From positions 1 through 57,189 of the forward strand of contig JAUILH010000009.1 of the NCBI GenBank assembly GCA_030433115.1: a DNA stretch of 57,189 nt. The letters are read 5' to 3'. Source of the DNA: Bacteroidia bacterium. GTDB lineage: Bacteria > Bacteroidota > Bacteroidia > Flavobacteriales_D > JAUILH01. Below, piece after piece: positions 35,901 through 46,275 of the stretch (positions are counted from its first letter, which is position 1; each line of letters begins with the position of its first letter). A model generated the notes under the pieces. That model saw only the letters and a list, made by a program, of their open reading frames with translations. It had not been told where the DNA came from and searched no databases. Position numbers and translations under genes: made by a program.

Positions 35901-37955
35901 CTATTCTGAGTACCTCTTTTTGTAATTATTGTACCAGGCAAATCCACCTCCTACGATCAATAAAGCCAACAAGGTATAAGGAAACTTTCCTCCTCCTCCG
36001 TTCTCATCATCATTATTATTTTTGGGCGCTTCATAGCCATAAGTAAACGAAAAACCTAGATAATCAATGATGTTTTCAGTGGTATTTCTGAAACTCAAAT
36101 AATCAGCCGCAGGCACAAAATCTTGCTTAGTTTGGTAATGGTATTTGATGGTAGCCTGGTTGGATAAGCGACTGTAAGTGCCTTCCATATCGTAGGTGTA
36201 GAATTTGTTATCTTCATGAGTAGTGGTTTTTTCCAGAGACCAGGGTTCCGGAAATTCCACAATTGTTTTCAAATAGAAATCAACAGGGTGACTGAGTCTA
36301 TAAGGCATTGTTCTTTCAGGGGTCGATACAAACCCAAAGGCTTCATATAATTCAGATGGATATGTATCAAATACAATTATGCCTTTATTGTCCTCATCTA
36401 TGTAGAAGATGGAGTCAATAATGTAACTCTCTTCTATAAAAATATGGTTATCTCCTTTTGACAAGTCATCTCGATATATCATCTCCTGATCAATTTTAAT
36501 GGACGGGTAAATGTTTGACTGAAATTCCAGATACCCCTGCGCAATTTGTTGTTTGGAAGAAGATTGAAAATAACTCCTGATATTATCTGCATCTCCGGCA
36601 TAGGCATCTGTGGTAACGATTAGTTTTGCCGGACCGTTCATCTTTTCAATGACGTAACGTCTGAGCACCTCAGTTTTTGAGCGGTCATTGACGTTCAATT
36701 TTTTTAAATCTGTTTCGGATTTATCAATGACCAGGCCGAAACCATAGTTGGGAACAAAGGCTTCATCCCAATTGCCTCCCTGATTGGAAATTGTAGGATC
36801 GATATAGACTTCTTTTCCGTTGTGCCTGACACACACAATACAATGATCGAACACCATTTGACTGGGCAAATCATTTTCTACCCCAACTGTATTGGCCATG
36901 CTCACTAACATGGGTTTGGCGTCTATTCCCTGAAGGGTTAACATGGATGACAGCAAAAGGGATTTGTCCTTACAATCACCGTATCTGTTCTCGAGTACCT
37001 GAATAGGATCGTGGGGTTTATAGGCGCTCATGCCATCTTCAAAGCCAAGATATCGGATGTCGTCCTGCACAAAACGAATGATTCTGGTAATTGTTGAGTC
37101 TTGATTATTTGAGTACAATTCTCTCGGTATCTCAGCCTTCAGTTGATTTAATTTTGATTGTGGTAAACGGTACAACTTTTCTCCCCAATTAATGACCTGT
37201 TTCCATTGATCAAAGTCACCAATTTCAACATGGCTGTATGGATCATGCCAATTCGGCACATTATCTTCAATTATTTTAGCTTTTACAGGACCATAGTTCC
37301 ATTGGTAGGTTGTTTTGCCATTGCTTGTTGATTTGCTTTCTTTTAAAATCCCCTCACGCTGAATATTTAACTTTCTGCTAGAATTGGTACTTACTGAAAG
37401 GTTAATTTCTTCAATTGGAGACGAAAATTCAAAGTACAACTTTCTATAAAATGTGCCCTCATTAACCGGGTTGGAACCAACATAACTGTAGGAAAAATCA
37501 AGAATATCTCCGGGTCTCACATCAGATAAGTCCACGCTCGCCGTTAATGAGCCGTCATACATATGGCGCTCAAGATTCGACTCCCTTTGGTACACATTGA
37601 AACTATGGGTTTTGAGTTTATCGATCACCTTTCCATCACGAATGATATTAATGGTATGGATAAAGACTTTCTCGTAGGACGGATCAAAGCTAAAACTGAC
37701 GTTGCTATATTCCTGAACGCCTTCAGAGTTGAGTAGCTTAATGGTTCGTCTACTGTAAAAACTATCGTTGTCTAGGTTATATTGACGATCTAACAGCACA
37801 TAGTAAAAACTTGATGCCTGATCGATTAGGCTCATCTTGTCGTACTTTGGCTCATTTACAGTTACCCAGGCGGGCACTTCCCGTCTTTCTACCTTGCGCT
37901 GTTGACCAAATACCGGGAAAATTGACAATAAAAAAATGATTGCACCAAGTCTCAT
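35901..37955 (-). CDS. DUF3857/transglutaminase-like exported protein
   Basis: A 684-residue protein from ATG 37955, which gives a signal peptide (MRLGAIIFLLSIFPVFGQ). The N-terminal DUF3857 beta domain covers about 40-260 (YSHVEIGDFDQWKQVINWGE at its end). A transglutaminase-like Cys/His/Asp core follows: NRYGDCKDKSLLLSSML (Cys near 330), MVFDHCIVCVRH and EVYIDPT. A beta-rich domain (about 450-640) and one C-terminal hydrophobic helix (YTLLALLIVGGGFAWY) end the protein, so it is probably anchored in a membrane facing the periplasm. The family is common in Bacteroidota; its substrate is unknown. It is divergent from the small LRR-like gene. Confidence 0.85.
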   Translation of the reverse strand: MRLGAIIFLLSIFPVFGQQRKVERREVPAWVTVNEPKYDKMSLIDQASSFYYVLLDRQYNLDNDSFYSRRTIKLLNSEGVQEYSNVSFSFDPSYEKVFIHTINIIRDGKVIDKLKTHSFNVYQRESNLERHMYDGSLTASVDLSDVRPGDILDFSYSYVGSNPVNEGTFYRKLYFEFSSPIEEINLSVSTNSSRKLNIQREGILKESKSTSNGKTTYQWNYGPVKAKIIEDNVPNWHDPYSHVEIGDFDQWKQVINWGEKLYRLPQSKLNQLKAEIPRELYSNNQDSTITRIIRFVQDDIRYLGFEDGMSAYKPHDPIQVLENRYGDCKDKSLLLSSMLTLQGIDAKPMLVSMANTVGVENDLPSQMVFDHCIVCVRHNGKEVYIDPTISNQGGNWDEAFVPNYGFGLVIDKSETDLKKLNVNDRSKTEVLRRYVIEKMNGPAKLIVTTDAYAGDADNIRSYFQSSSKQQIAQGYLEFQSNIYPSIKIDQEMIYRDDLSKGDNHIFIEESYIIDSIFYIDEDNKGIIVFDTYPSELYEAFGFVSTPERTMPYRLSHPVDFYLKTIVEFPEPWSLEKTTTHEDNKFYTYDMEGTYSRLSNQATIKYHYQTKQDFVPAADYLSFRNTTENIIDYLGFSFTYGYEAPKNNNDDENGGGGKFPYTLLALLIVGGGFAWYNNYKKRYSE

Positions 37956-38026
37956 CACATAAATTTGGATGAAGATAGCTGAAATATACGTTTGAACCAT
38001 ATTGAAAAAAGTGTGTAGTATTTTGT

Positions 38027-38590
38027 ATGAAATCTATCATGCTTATATTGTTTATCTGTCTTTTTTGTACATTACCATCTTTAGGGCAACCCGGTTGGGC
38101 CTATAAGCTCGATGGTAACCTAAACAACATTGACTCAGTAAAATTGAAAAACTGCCTTGATAATCCCAATTTGTGTCACATGGGAATCATAACTATTGAT
38201 TCAAGCACCGACTTATCAAGAATAGTTCACTTAAAATCAATGAAAGAGCTGGTTTTGGAAATCAAGACAGACAGTTTCCCGAGTATTTTTAGCAAAATTG
38301 AATTTCCCGATTTGACAAGTTTGGTAATTTATGGATGTAACAGACTAAAAGACCTGAAAAATATACAGGAATTAAAGAATCTAAATTATCTTCAGCTCTC
38401 CGAATTTGGTGGAGAAACCATCAATATAGATGCCACTCAATTAACTAAACTGTTTGATGTTAAAATTTTTGATTGCGACCATTTGATCCAAATAAACGAG
38501 CTTCTGGATTGCAAATCCATCAAACGACTGAGAGTTGCCGAATGTGACCATATTGAGGACATTTGGATAAATCCTGTAGCAAAACAGTGA
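38027..38590 (+). CDS. Small exported leucine-rich-repeat-like protein
   Basis: A 187-residue protein with a signal peptide (MKSIMLILFICLFCTLPSLG). The mature part has five or so irregular leucine-rich units of about 22-26 residues, for example LKSMKELVLEIKTDSFPSIF, FPDLTSLVIYGCNRLKDLKN and LKNLNYLQLSEFGG. Such folds usually bind other proteins. It ends eight bases before the convergent metH gene. Nothing in sequence tells its partner; it may be strain-specific. Confidence 0.7.
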   Translation: MKSIMLILFICLFCTLPSLGQPGWAYKLDGNLNNIDSVKLKNCLDNPNLCHMGIITIDSSTDLSRIVHLKSMKELVLEIKTDSFPSIFSKIEFPDLTSLVIYGCNRLKDLKNIQELKNLNYLQLSEFGGETINIDATQLTKLFDVKIFDCDHLIQINELLDCKSIKRLRVAECDHIEDIWINPVAKQ

Positions 38591-38598
38591 CACTAAAG

Positions 38599-41313
38599 TT
38601 ATTGAATCGCACTTCCCAACCAGCGTTCCATCTCTTCAACTGATTTTCCTTTTCTTCGGGCAATGTCTTCCACTTGTTCCATATTAATTTTTCCTACACC
38701 GAAATACTTGGACTCAGGATGTGCGAAATACCAACCACACACACTGGCTGCCGGTGTCATGGCTAAATTGTCGGTCAATTCAACTTCTGTGTGCTGAGTA
38801 GAGTTAAGCAAATCAAACAACCCTGGTTTCTCGGTATGATCGGGGCAAGCTGGGTAGCCTGGGGCCGGACGAATACCTCTGTATTTTTCTTTGATCAAGT
38901 CATCATTGTTTAAAGTCTCAGATTGGTCGTACCCCCATAAGTTAACACGCACTTCTCTGTGCATATATTCGGCCAGGGCTTCCGCCAAACGATCTGCCAG
39001 AGCTTTGAGCATGATGGAATTGTAGTCGTCATGATCTGCTTCAAAACGCTTGACATGTTCGTCAATACCCAAACCAGCTGTAACAGTAAACCCTCCCACA
39101 TAATCGCTAAGGCCAGAAGACTTTGGTGCTACAAAATCTGAAAGTGCGATATTTGGCACTCCGGCTGCCTTTTTGGACTGCTGTCTCAATGTTTTTTGGG
39201 TATACAAAACAGAGCTTCTGTTCTCATCAGCATATATTTCAATGTCGTCTCCTACCGAATTCGCAGGCCAGATACCAACAACAGCTTTGGCTTGCACCCA
39301 ATTTTCATTACAAATGGTATTCAGCATGTTAGAGGCATCTTCAAAGAGCTTTTTGGCTTCTGTTCCAACCACTTCATCTTCCAAAATATTGGGATATCGC
39401 CCTGCCAACTCCCAGGTCTGGAAAAAGGGCGTCCAGTCTATATAGGCCCGTAAATCATCCAACGAAATTTGATCATACACCGTGACGCCCAATTTTGTTG
39501 GTTTTGACAAATCGTTTTGTTTGAAATCTATTTGAAGTGCATTATCTCTAGCTTGCTGCAGACTCAATAGTGGCTTTTGGTTCTTCTTATTCTCGTGATG
39601 AACGCGCACTTTTTCATAGTCTGCCTGAAGTTTCTCAATAAACTCATCTTTTTCACCGCTCAAAAGGCTTCCGGCTACCGGCACACATCTGGAAGCATCA
39701 AGGACATGGACTGTTTGCCCGTGAGAAAATACTGGATCGATTTTAACTGCCGTGTGCACACGAGAAGTCGTAGCGCCACCTATTAATAATGGAATATCCA
39801 TTTCCAAACGCTCCATTTCTTTGGCCACGTGTACCATTTCGTCTAGCGATGGGGTAATCAATCCACTCAGTCCAATTAGGTCCACCTGTTCTTCCACCGC
39901 GGTCTCCAAAATCTTCTCCGGGGGCACCATAACTCCCAAATCAATTACCTCATAGTTATTACATCCCAAAACTACACCTACAATATTTTTACCAATATCA
40001 TGAACATCTCCTTTCACTGTTGCCAGAAGAATCTTTCCGGCAGAAGATGACTTTTCGTCTTTTTCAGCTTCAATATATGGCAGCAAATATGCCACCGCCT
40101 TTTTCATGACTCGGGCACTCTTCACCACCTGAGGCAAGAACATTTTTCCTGCTCCAAACAAATCTCCGACCACATTCATTCCGTTCATTAAAGTCACCTC
40201 AATCACTTCCAGGGGTCGACTGGCTTGCTGCCTGGCTTCTTCCGTATCCTCTTCAATGAACTCAGTAATGCCCTTGACAAGTGCATGGGTTATTCTTTCC
40301 TGAAGGCTGCCTTCGCGCCAAGCCATATCACGCACTTGTTGTTTTCCGTCTCCTTTTACTTTTTCCGCAAAATCTAATAAACGTTCAGTGGCATCATCTC
40401 TTCTATCCAACAACACATCTTCTACGTGCTCCAGTAAGTCCTTTGGGATGTCATCATACACCTCTAACATAGCCGGGTTGACGATCCCCATATCCATTCC
40501 CTCTCGAATTGCGTGGTATAAAAAGGCCGAATGCATGGCTTCACGCACCACATTATTTCCTCTGAAAGAAAAACTCACATTACTCACACCTCCACTCACA
40601 TGAGCACCAGGAAGATTTTCCCTGATCCAACGAGTTGCTTGAAAAAAGTCCAATGCATTTTTTCTATGCTCTTCCATCCCTGTGGCTACTGGAAAAATAT
40701 TGGGATCGAAAATGATGTCCTGGGGAGGGAACTTGACTTTGTCCACCAAAATTCTGTAGGACTTCTCACAAATTTCCACACGTCTCTCATAACTATCTGC
40801 CTGACCTACTTCATCGAAGGCCATAACAATGACAGCAGCTCCATATTGTTTGATTTTTTTGGCTTCCTCAATGAATTTATCCTCTCCTTCTTTCAGGGAG
40901 ATTGAATTAACCACACATTTGCCTTGTACACATTGTAAGCCAGCTTCAATGATGTCCCATTTGGAGCTGTCAATCATGATAGGTACTCGGGCAATATCTG
41001 GCTCTGCCATGAGTAAATTGAGGAACTTAACCATAGCCGCTTTTCCATCAATTAAACCATCGTCCATGTTGATGTCTATGATTTGGGCACCACCTTCTAC
41101 CTGATGTCTGGCAACATCCAGGGCCTCTTCAAAATTGTCCTCATTGATCAAACGCAAGAATTTTTTTGAGCCAGCTACATTGGTGCGTTCTCCAACATTG
41201 ACAAAATTCGTTTCGGGCGTAACTACCAATGGTTCCAATCCACTTAATTTCATGAATGGCAGGTCTTTCCATTTATATTGATATACGCCTGTATAATCCG
41301 GATGTAAACTCAT
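38599..41313 (-). CDS. metH: Methionine synthase MetH, folate-, cobalamin- and activation-domain subunit
   Basis: The 904-residue second half of cobalamin-dependent methionine synthase. The pterin (methyl-THF) binding domain opens with [16 protein letters not shown] (about 37-52). A helical cap and Rossmann cobalamin domain follow, with the cobalt-ligand motif DVHDIGKN (His near 436). The C-terminal activation domain, which binds S-adenosylmethionine for reductive reactivation, has [21 protein letters not shown] start at ATG 41313, four bases after the stop of the first-half gene; an in-frame TTG at 41325 would overlap it. The homocysteine-binding half is the separate upstream gene, so the active enzyme must assemble from two chains. 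Confidence 0.95.
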   Translation of the reverse strand: MSLHPDYTGVYQYKWKDLPFMKLSGLEPLVVTPETNFVNVGERTNVAGSKKFLRLINEDNFEEALDVARHQVEGGAQIIDINMDDGLIDGKAAMVKFLNLLMAEPDIARVPIMIDSSKWDIIEAGLQCVQGKCVVNSISLKEGEDKFIEEAKKIKQYGAAVIVMAFDEVGQADSYERRVEICEKSYRILVDKVKFPPQDIIFDPNIFPVATGMEEHRKNALDFFQATRWIRENLPGAHVSGGVSNVSFSFRGNNVVREAMHSAFLYHAIREGMDMGIVNPAMLEVYDDIPKDLLEHVEDVLLDRRDDATERLLDFAEKVKGDGKQQVRDMAWREGSLQERITHALVKGITEFIEEDTEEARQQASRPLEVIEVTLMNGMNVVGDLFGAGKMFLPQVVKSARVMKKAVAYLLPYIEAEKDEKSSSAGKILLATVKGDVHDIGKNIVGVVLGCNNYEVIDLGVMVPPEKILETAVEEQVDLIGLSGLITPSLDEMVHVAKEMERLEMDIPLLIGGATTSRVHTAVKIDPVFSHGQTVHVLDASRCVPVAGSLLSGEKDEFIEKLQADYEKVRVHHENKKNQKPLLSLQQARDNALQIDFKQNDLSKPTKLGVTVYDQISLDDLRAYIDWTPFFQTWELAGRYPNILEDEVVGTEAKKLFEDASNMLNTICNENWVQAKAVVGIWPANSVGDDIEIYADENRSSVLYTQKTLRQQSKKAAGVPNIALSDFVAPKSSGLSDYVGGFTVTAGLGIDEHVKRFEADHDDYNSIMLKALADRLAEALAEYMHREVRVNLWGYDQSETLNNDDLIKEKYRGIRPAPGYPACPDHTEKPGLFDLLNSTQHTEVELTDNLAMTPAASVCGWYFAHPESKYFGVGKINMEQVEDIARRKGKSVEEMERWLGSAIQ

Positions 41314-41317
41314 AGTT

Positions 41318-42313
41318 TTAAGCAAGTGTTGCAGCAGGTTGATAATTTTTCACGAGTTCGGCAATGGCTTTAATGTGCTCAGGCGTGGTTCCACAGCATC
41401 CTCCAACAATGTTTACCAAACCTTCTTCCAGAAATACTTTGATTTGGGCAGCCATTTGTTCCGGAGATTCATCATATTCTCCCATTTCGTTGGGTAAGCC
41501 TGCATTTGGGTGAGCACTCACAAAGCAGTTCCCTTTGTTTCTAATAATTTGAAGATAAGGACGCAAAGCTGAAGCACCCAGTGCACAGTTTAAACCAATG
41601 GTTAGTGGTTCTGAGTGCTCAACAGACACAATGAAAGCCTCTGTTGTTTGTCCACTCAAGGTTCTTCCGCTAGCATCAGTAATGGTCCCGGAAATCATGA
41701 TAGGCAAATCGGTACCCAATTCTTCCTGAACCTCATTGATGGCGTGGAGGGCAGCCTTGGCATTTAATGTATCGGTAATTGTTTCAACCAACAACAAATC
41801 TGACCCACCTTCAATGAGACCTTTGGCTTGTTCTGAAAATGCAGCAACCAATTCCTGATAAGTTACATTTCTGAAGCCAGGGTCGTTCACATCCGGAGAC
41901 ATGGATGCTAATCTTGTGGTTGGCCCCATTGACCCGGCAACAAATCTTGGCTTATTTGGTTCTTTTTGGGTAAATTCTTGCGCTACTTCTTTAGCGATTT
42001 TCGCAGATTGAAAATTAATGTCGTAAACCGCTGAAGCCAGGTCATAATCATCCTGTGCAATGGACGTACCTCCGAAGGAATTCGTTTCCACAATATCGGC
42101 ACCTGCCTCAAAATACTTGGCATGAATTTCTTTGATGATATGAGGTCTTGTGATTGACAATAAATCATTGTTCCCTTTTAGCGGAGACGGATGATTTTCG
42201 AACTGAGTTCCTCTGTAATCTTCTTCTTCTAATTTATAGCGTTGAATCATGGTACCCATGGCACCATCTAACACCAAAATTCTGTCTTTCAATATGTCTT
42301 TAATCTTCACCAT
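41318..42313 (-). CDS. metH: Methionine synthase MetH, homocysteine-binding subunit
   Basis: The 331-residue N-terminal module of MetH as a free protein. It begins [20 protein letters not shown] (about 9-28) and shows [19 protein letters not shown]. The zinc ligands are visible as Cys in GLNCALGA and the Cys pair in [11 protein letters not shown] near the end. It binds and activates homocysteine for methylation by the cobalamin subunit encoded directly downstream. ATG 42313 is used; an upstream TTG (42319) lies at the edge of the terminator U-tract. Expression is controlled by a SAM-I riboswitch and terminator placed just before this start. Confidence 0.95.
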   Translation of the reverse strand: MVKIKDILKDRILVLDGAMGTMIQRYKLEEEDYRGTQFENHPSPLKGNNDLLSITRPHIIKEIHAKYFEAGADIVETNSFGGTSIAQDDYDLASAVYDINFQSAKIAKEVAQEFTQKEPNKPRFVAGSMGPTTRLASMSPDVNDPGFRNVTYQELVAAFSEQAKGLIEGGSDLLLVETITDTLNAKAALHAINEVQEELGTDLPIMISGTITDASGRTLSGQTTEAFIVSVEHSEPLTIGLNCALGASALRPYLQIIRNKGNCFVSAHPNAGLPNEMGEYDESPEQMAAQIKVFLEEGLVNIVGGCCGTTPEHIKAIAELVKNYQPAATLA

Positions 42314-42317
42314 GTTC

Positions 42318-42357
42318 AAAAAAAAAATCCCGTTCCGGTGATGTCGGAACGGGATTT
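42318..42357 (-). terminator. Riboswitch-controlled terminator before metH
   Basis: On the minus strand AAATCCCGTTCCG (42357-42345) and CGGAACGGGATTT (42337-42325) form a perfect 13-bp stem with a 7-nt loop. A T-run continues to 42318. The metH ATG (42313) is only 4 nt beyond the run. It lies about 32 nt downstream of the SAM-I aptamer, the standard place for the expression platform. Confidence 0.92.
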
Positions 42358-42389
42358 CATATTTATGTGTTTAAATAATCAATCTAGCC

Positions 42390-42502
42390 GACTTATCTTC
42401 ACGCGACCAATGATCGCGATAGGAATTAGCACCTTTCCACGTCCAGCGTGGCGGTTGCCAAGGTATCACAGGGCCTAATCCCTCCTCCTTTCTTAATAAG
42501 TC
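42390..42502 (-). ncRNA. SAM-I (S-box) riboswitch
   Basis: A 113-nt aptamer on the minus strand that matches the S-box consensus. P1 is GACTTAT/ATAAGTC. The core contains GGAGGGATTAGGCCC, GATACCTTGGCAACC and AAGGTGCTAATTCC. P3 is CCACG/CGTGG and P4 is CGCGA/TCGCG. In known S-box RNAs, SAM binding stabilises P1 and allows the downstream terminator to form. Here this would switch off the two metH genes when SAM is abundant, a direct feedback on methionine synthesis. Confidence 0.95.
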
Positions 42503-42518
42503 TAAAAGAACGTAGCCA

Positions 42519-42526
42519 CAAATATA
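42519..42526 (-). promoter_or_regulatory. -7 element of the metH riboswitch transcript
   Basis: TATATTTG on the minus strand matches TAnnTTTG. Nineteen bases upstream there is TTTT instead of TTTG. The expected start near 42515 lies about 13 nt before the riboswitch P1, giving a leader of about 200 nt. Confidence 0.55.
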
Positions 42527-42565
42527 TGCAGTAAATGTGTGAAATAAAATTCACCCAATTATTTC

Positions 42566-42573
42566 TAACTTTG
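42566..42573 (+). promoter_or_regulatory. -7 element directly before the helicase gene
   Basis: TAACTTTG matches TAnnTTTG and ends 5 nt before the TTG proposed as the helicase start (42579). No convincing -33 element is seen. It is divergent to the metH promoter. Confidence 0.4.
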
Positions 42574-42578
42574 TTTAC

Positions 42579-45500
42579 TTGGACAATTTGGTAGAACATA
42601 GCACTCCAGAGCTGGCATTTGTCAATGATTTAAGAGCGGAATTATTTGATTTTAGCAAACGAAATCAAAACATCTTTTTTAAAGGTGGGCGACAATTTTT
42701 GGAATTGTTAGACATGCCTAACGATCTTGAATTGACATCCGGAAAAAAAATGGTTCTGGATGTAGATGACGAAAGTCTACTAAATGCACTGGATGCCATC
42801 CGGATTAAAGCTAATAGAAACACGCGGGAGTTGGGGTTTAATCAACTAAACCTTGTGAGTGTTTTTGTTGAATGGTATCACCCGGATTATAAAGAACATG
42901 TGATGTCGCCCCTGGTGATTACACCCATTGAATTGAGACGTAAAAAAGGGATTTCTGTGGCTTACGAATTGTTGGTGGAAGCGGAGTCTAAATGGAATCC
43001 CGCCTTGACCTACCTGTGGCAACAATTGTTTCAGTTTTCTCCTCCGAAAGAACCGCTCTCACAAGTTGAAGACATCCAAATTTATCTTCAAAACCAAGAT
43101 TCCGATCTTGAAATTTTTGTGAACCCTTCAGAACTATCACTGCACACGCGGCAACAATGGACTTTGATCTCACAACAACCAAGTATTGGAAATTTTGATT
43201 TCAGACGTATGAGTTTGCTGCAGGATTATGATCTCTTGCTAAACAATCCAGATCTAATACAATCTTTTGAGCAACGACCACTGTTTAAGGATCACGACAA
43301 ACAACTTAAAGCCAGTTATAACGTCATAGGCGCGGATACATCCCAAATAAATGTGATTGAAAGTGGTTTATCGGGACAAAATTTGGTAGTTCAGGGACCT
43401 CCCGGCACCGGAAAATCTCAAACCATAGTTAATCTATGCAGCAACTTAATAGCCAGAGGCAAACGCGTATTGCTTGTTAGCGACAAAAGAGCTGCTTTGG
43501 ATGTGGTATTTTCAAGGTTGGCTGGGGTTGGATTGGATAAATTTAGTCTGTTTAGTTACGACAGTCAATTAGACAGAAAAAAGCTGGTACAAGATTTAAA
43601 GAAAAGTTATCAATCGGCTTTGAACGACAATTTTGATTTGGGAGCACTGGTGTATGAAAAACAGAAACTGACCGAACAGATCAATCTTAAAAATCAAGCC
43701 ATAGAGAGGTATCACATTGAACTTAACACCCCGAATGAATATGGATACTCGCTTAATGATTTGTTTGAAGCTGGTTTAGACACTCAACAGTATCTAGGCG
43801 AAATAGACAAGGGAACGCTGTTATCTCTTCCTTCTTTTCACGACTTCAAAACGCATGAAGCGGAACTGGAGAAACTCCAGAGCATCCATCTTGGGTTTGG
43901 TTATTCCGATTCATGGTCGAATCATCCGGCGTCAAACATCAAACATATTATTTGGCAGCAGGATGCACCAGGCAAATGGTTAAAAAACATCATTGATGAA
44001 TGCAAGGTTCATCTCAACGCAATTGAAGAACTCAGTTCACTGGGCTACCAAAATTTCACTGTGGACCAATTGCAGCTGGAATTTGCAAAAGCTGGTTTAT
44101 TCAACAAACTGGCAGAACTGGGGCTCTATGAATTATCTGACCCAACGAGCCCTCTATCCAAGAAATATGATAAGCTCATTGGTCGGTACAAGAAAACTCA
44201 GGAAAAACTCAAAAAGGCTAACAGGCGTAATAACTATTGGAAACAGCCATTTGACATTCAGGAAACGGAGGCAGCTATTGTCACCCTTGAAAGCACGGAT
44301 AGCAGATTGCTCAAGATTTTAAGCCCGTCGCGGAGACGTGTCATCAAAACGTTGAGACATCATTACAACTTTGGAGCGCATGCTGTTCAGCCGGACTATT
44401 TGAGAGTGCTAAAATCCCTTCATAAAGAGTTAGAGCTTCAGGAGAGTCTCGAAACAATTCAAGACAACCTAACCAACGAATTGGGCAGTGAACAACTCGA
44501 TTTGATAGACACTTTAGTACGAGAACTCAGACGAAAAATGGCTCAGGCGCCCGACACCTTCAATCATTTGCTACAACAGGACAGCATACATATTCAAACT
44601 TTTTACCAGCTCAATTCTTCTTTCGAACGATTCAAGCATCATGCAAGGCAATTAAGCTCTGACCTGGGGGATTTTACAATAGAAAATGTCCGTCAGTTTA
44701 TTCAAAAACTGGAAGGTTGTTTAGATGAGATCCCTAGCTATGCACACCCCATCAAAAAGGTAGTCAACAGTGATACTTATAAAGCTCTTTGTTTAATCCC
44801 AGTTAATCTCAAAACACTCAAGGCACATTGCATAGATTGGGAGATCAATCAAAGTCTTAATTTGAGATATTGGTTGAAGAATACCACTGTGAATGAAATC
44901 AAACAACTGTATTTAGAAAAAGTTGACCTGGAAACCGAGCTTACTCTGGTCAACCAGCATTACTTAAGTGTGAAGCAGTTTCAAGAGATCAAATCAGCAG
45001 TATCTCTTGCTGGGAAGTCTGTTGTGGGTATGGATGAAGCAAGCCGACAAAAGAAAAAAGCCTTGCAACAAGCCAAACGCCTTTTGGAAAGGGAATTCTC
45101 AAAATCCAAACGCTTCAAGTCCATTCGGGAGCTGCTACATGCCGGTGCCGATAGTTTGTTAATGGAATTAAAGCCCATCTGGATGATGAGCCCTCATGCC
45201 ATTGCAGATACCTTTGACATGACCGCGCTTTTTGATGTGATTATTTATGATGAGGCCAGTCAAGCCAGAGTTGAAGAAGCTTACCCCAGTTTATTGAGAG
45301 CCAATCAGTATATCATTTTCGGTGATGAAAATCAGATGCCTCCTTCTAATTATTTTAGGAAAAGTGAACAAGATCTTCCAGAAAGTTTGTTGAGTTATCT
45401 GACTCCAAAAAGTCAATCTCAATCCCTAAAATGGCACTATAGAAGTGAATCACAGGAATTGATTGAATTTAGCAATCAGCATTTTTATGAGGGTGAACTT

Positions 45501-46202
45501 GAGGTCATTCCATCGCCAGACAATGACTCTAAGCCCATTGAATTCCATTACATAGAGAGCGGACGCTTTGTGGACAGAAAGAATATTTTGGAGGCAAAAA
45601 AGACCATTTCAGTTCTAAAATCTTTGTTATTAAAGGACTATAAAAGCATAGGTATTGTAGCTTTTTCTTTGGAGCAAGCGCAACTAATCGAAGAAATTTT
45701 AACGCGTCATTGCCAACAAGATCCGGTTTTTTCAGAGCTGATTAACAGCAACTACGCACATTATGAAGATGGTGTTTACCAGGGCTTATTTATTAAAAAC
45801 CTGGAAAACATTCAGGGAGATGAACGTGATGTTATGATCATTTCTTCGGCCTACGGCAGGGACAATGAGGGGAAAATGAGACAATATTTTGGTCCGCTAA
45901 CTCTTGCAGGAGGAGAAAGGCGTCTTAATGTGCTGTTGACGAGGGCAAAAAAGAAAATTGTATTGATTTCGAGTCTTGTGGCAGACGACATTCAGTCTGA
46001 CAAAGATGGAGCTGTTGCTTTTAAAGCCTTCATTCAGTTTGCGCAGATACATACTACATCAATCCAAAAAAGCCGGCAAAAAAGCATCTTGCTTAATCGA
46101 GATTCTGAAGAATTATTCAAAGCTTATTCCGCTAAAAATTGGACGGTTAGTTTAGAGGATGCGTATAATCGGTATTGTTATCCGGAGTTGTTAGTGGACT
46201 AA
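42579..46202 (+). CDS. Large superfamily 1 helicase (DUF4011/DNA2-NAM7-like)
   Basis: A protein of about 1207 residues. The N-terminal segment DLRAELFDFSKRNQNIFFK (about 18-36) matches the DUF4011-type start of this helicase group. Walker A is VVQGPPGTGKSQTIVNL (about 270-286) and motif Ia is GKRVLLVSDKRAALDVVFSRL. A long helical insert (about 370-830) follows, then Walker B/II YDEASQARVEEAYPSLLRA (near 890), motif III GDENQMPP, and motifs V/VI EDERDV-like QGDERDVMIISSAYGRD and RRLNVLLTRAKK. No C-terminal nuclease motif is recognised. No ATG precedes the conserved N terminus, so TTG 42579 (or TTG 42588) is the likely start; the next ATG would remove about 47 residues. Such helicases occur in repair and in defence islands; no defence genes are adjacent. 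Confidence 0.85.
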   Translation: MDNLVEHSTPELAFVNDLRAELFDFSKRNQNIFFKGGRQFLELLDMPNDLELTSGKKMVLDVDDESLLNALDAIRIKANRNTRELGFNQLNLVSVFVEWYHPDYKEHVMSPLVITPIELRRKKGISVAYELLVEAESKWNPALTYLWQQLFQFSPPKEPLSQVEDIQIYLQNQDSDLEIFVNPSELSLHTRQQWTLISQQPSIGNFDFRRMSLLQDYDLLLNNPDLIQSFEQRPLFKDHDKQLKASYNVIGADTSQINVIESGLSGQNLVVQGPPGTGKSQTIVNLCSNLIARGKRVLLVSDKRAALDVVFSRLAGVGLDKFSLFSYDSQLDRKKLVQDLKKSYQSALNDNFDLGALVYEKQKLTEQINLKNQAIERYHIELNTPNEYGYSLNDLFEAGLDTQQYLGEIDKGTLLSLPSFHDFKTHEAELEKLQSIHLGFGYSDSWSNHPASNIKHIIWQQDAPGKWLKNIIDECKVHLNAIEELSSLGYQNFTVDQLQLEFAKAGLFNKLAELGLYELSDPTSPLSKKYDKLIGRYKKTQEKLKKANRRNNYWKQPFDIQETEAAIVTLESTDSRLLKILSPSRRRVIKTLRHHYNFGAHAVQPDYLRVLKSLHKELELQESLETIQDNLTNELGSEQLDLIDTLVRELRRKMAQAPDTFNHLLQQDSIHIQTFYQLNSSFERFKHHARQLSSDLGDFTIENVRQFIQKLEGCLDEIPSYAHPIKKVVNSDTYKALCLIPVNLKTLKAHCIDWEINQSLNLRYWLKNTTVNEIKQLYLEKVDLETELTLVNQHYLSVKQFQEIKSAVSLAGKSVVGMDEASRQKKKALQQAKRLLEREFSKSKRFKSIRELLHAGADSLLMELKPIWMMSPHAIADTFDMTALFDVIIYDEASQARVEEAYPSLLRANQYIIFGDENQMPPSNYFRKSEQDLPESLLSYLTPKSQSQSLKWHYRSESQELIEFSNQHFYEGELEVIPSPDNDSKPIEFHYIESGRFVDRKNILEAKKTISVLKSLLLKDYKSIGIVAFSLEQAQLIEEILTRHCQQDPVFSELINSNYAHYEDGVYQGLFIKNLENIQGDERDVMIISSAYGRDNEGKMRQYFGPLTLAGGERRLNVLLTRAKKKIVLISSLVADDIQSDKDGAVAFKAFIQFAQIHTTSIQKSRQKSILLNRDSEELFKAYSAKNWTVSLEDAYNRYCYPELLVD

Positions 46203-46224
46203 CTTCACTGCCTCATTCTTCCAT

Positions 46225-46254
46225 AAAAAAGCCACACTCTTCAGAGCATGGCTT
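46225..46254 (-). terminator. Terminator of the barrel/Ig/coiled-coil protein gene
   Basis: On the minus strand AAGCCA and TGGCTT arms (46254-46229), interrupted by a CA/CA-sized internal loop and a short inner CTC/GAG helix, are followed by a run of six T (46230-46225). It serves the gene ending at 46276 and sits just past the convergent helicase stop (46202). The plus-strand flank lacks a T-run. Confidence 0.7.
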
Positions 46255-46275
46255 CTATCATCGAATTGGAATCTT

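Noticed and set aside
41314..41325. TTG start giving an 8-nt overlap between the two metH genes
   Set aside because: An ATG at 41313 is in frame and gives a normal N terminus, so the overlap is not needed.
42579..46202. Helicase as part of a defence island
   Set aside because: Neighbours are metH with a riboswitch and an envelope protein; no nuclease, methylase, toxin or mobile element is nearby.
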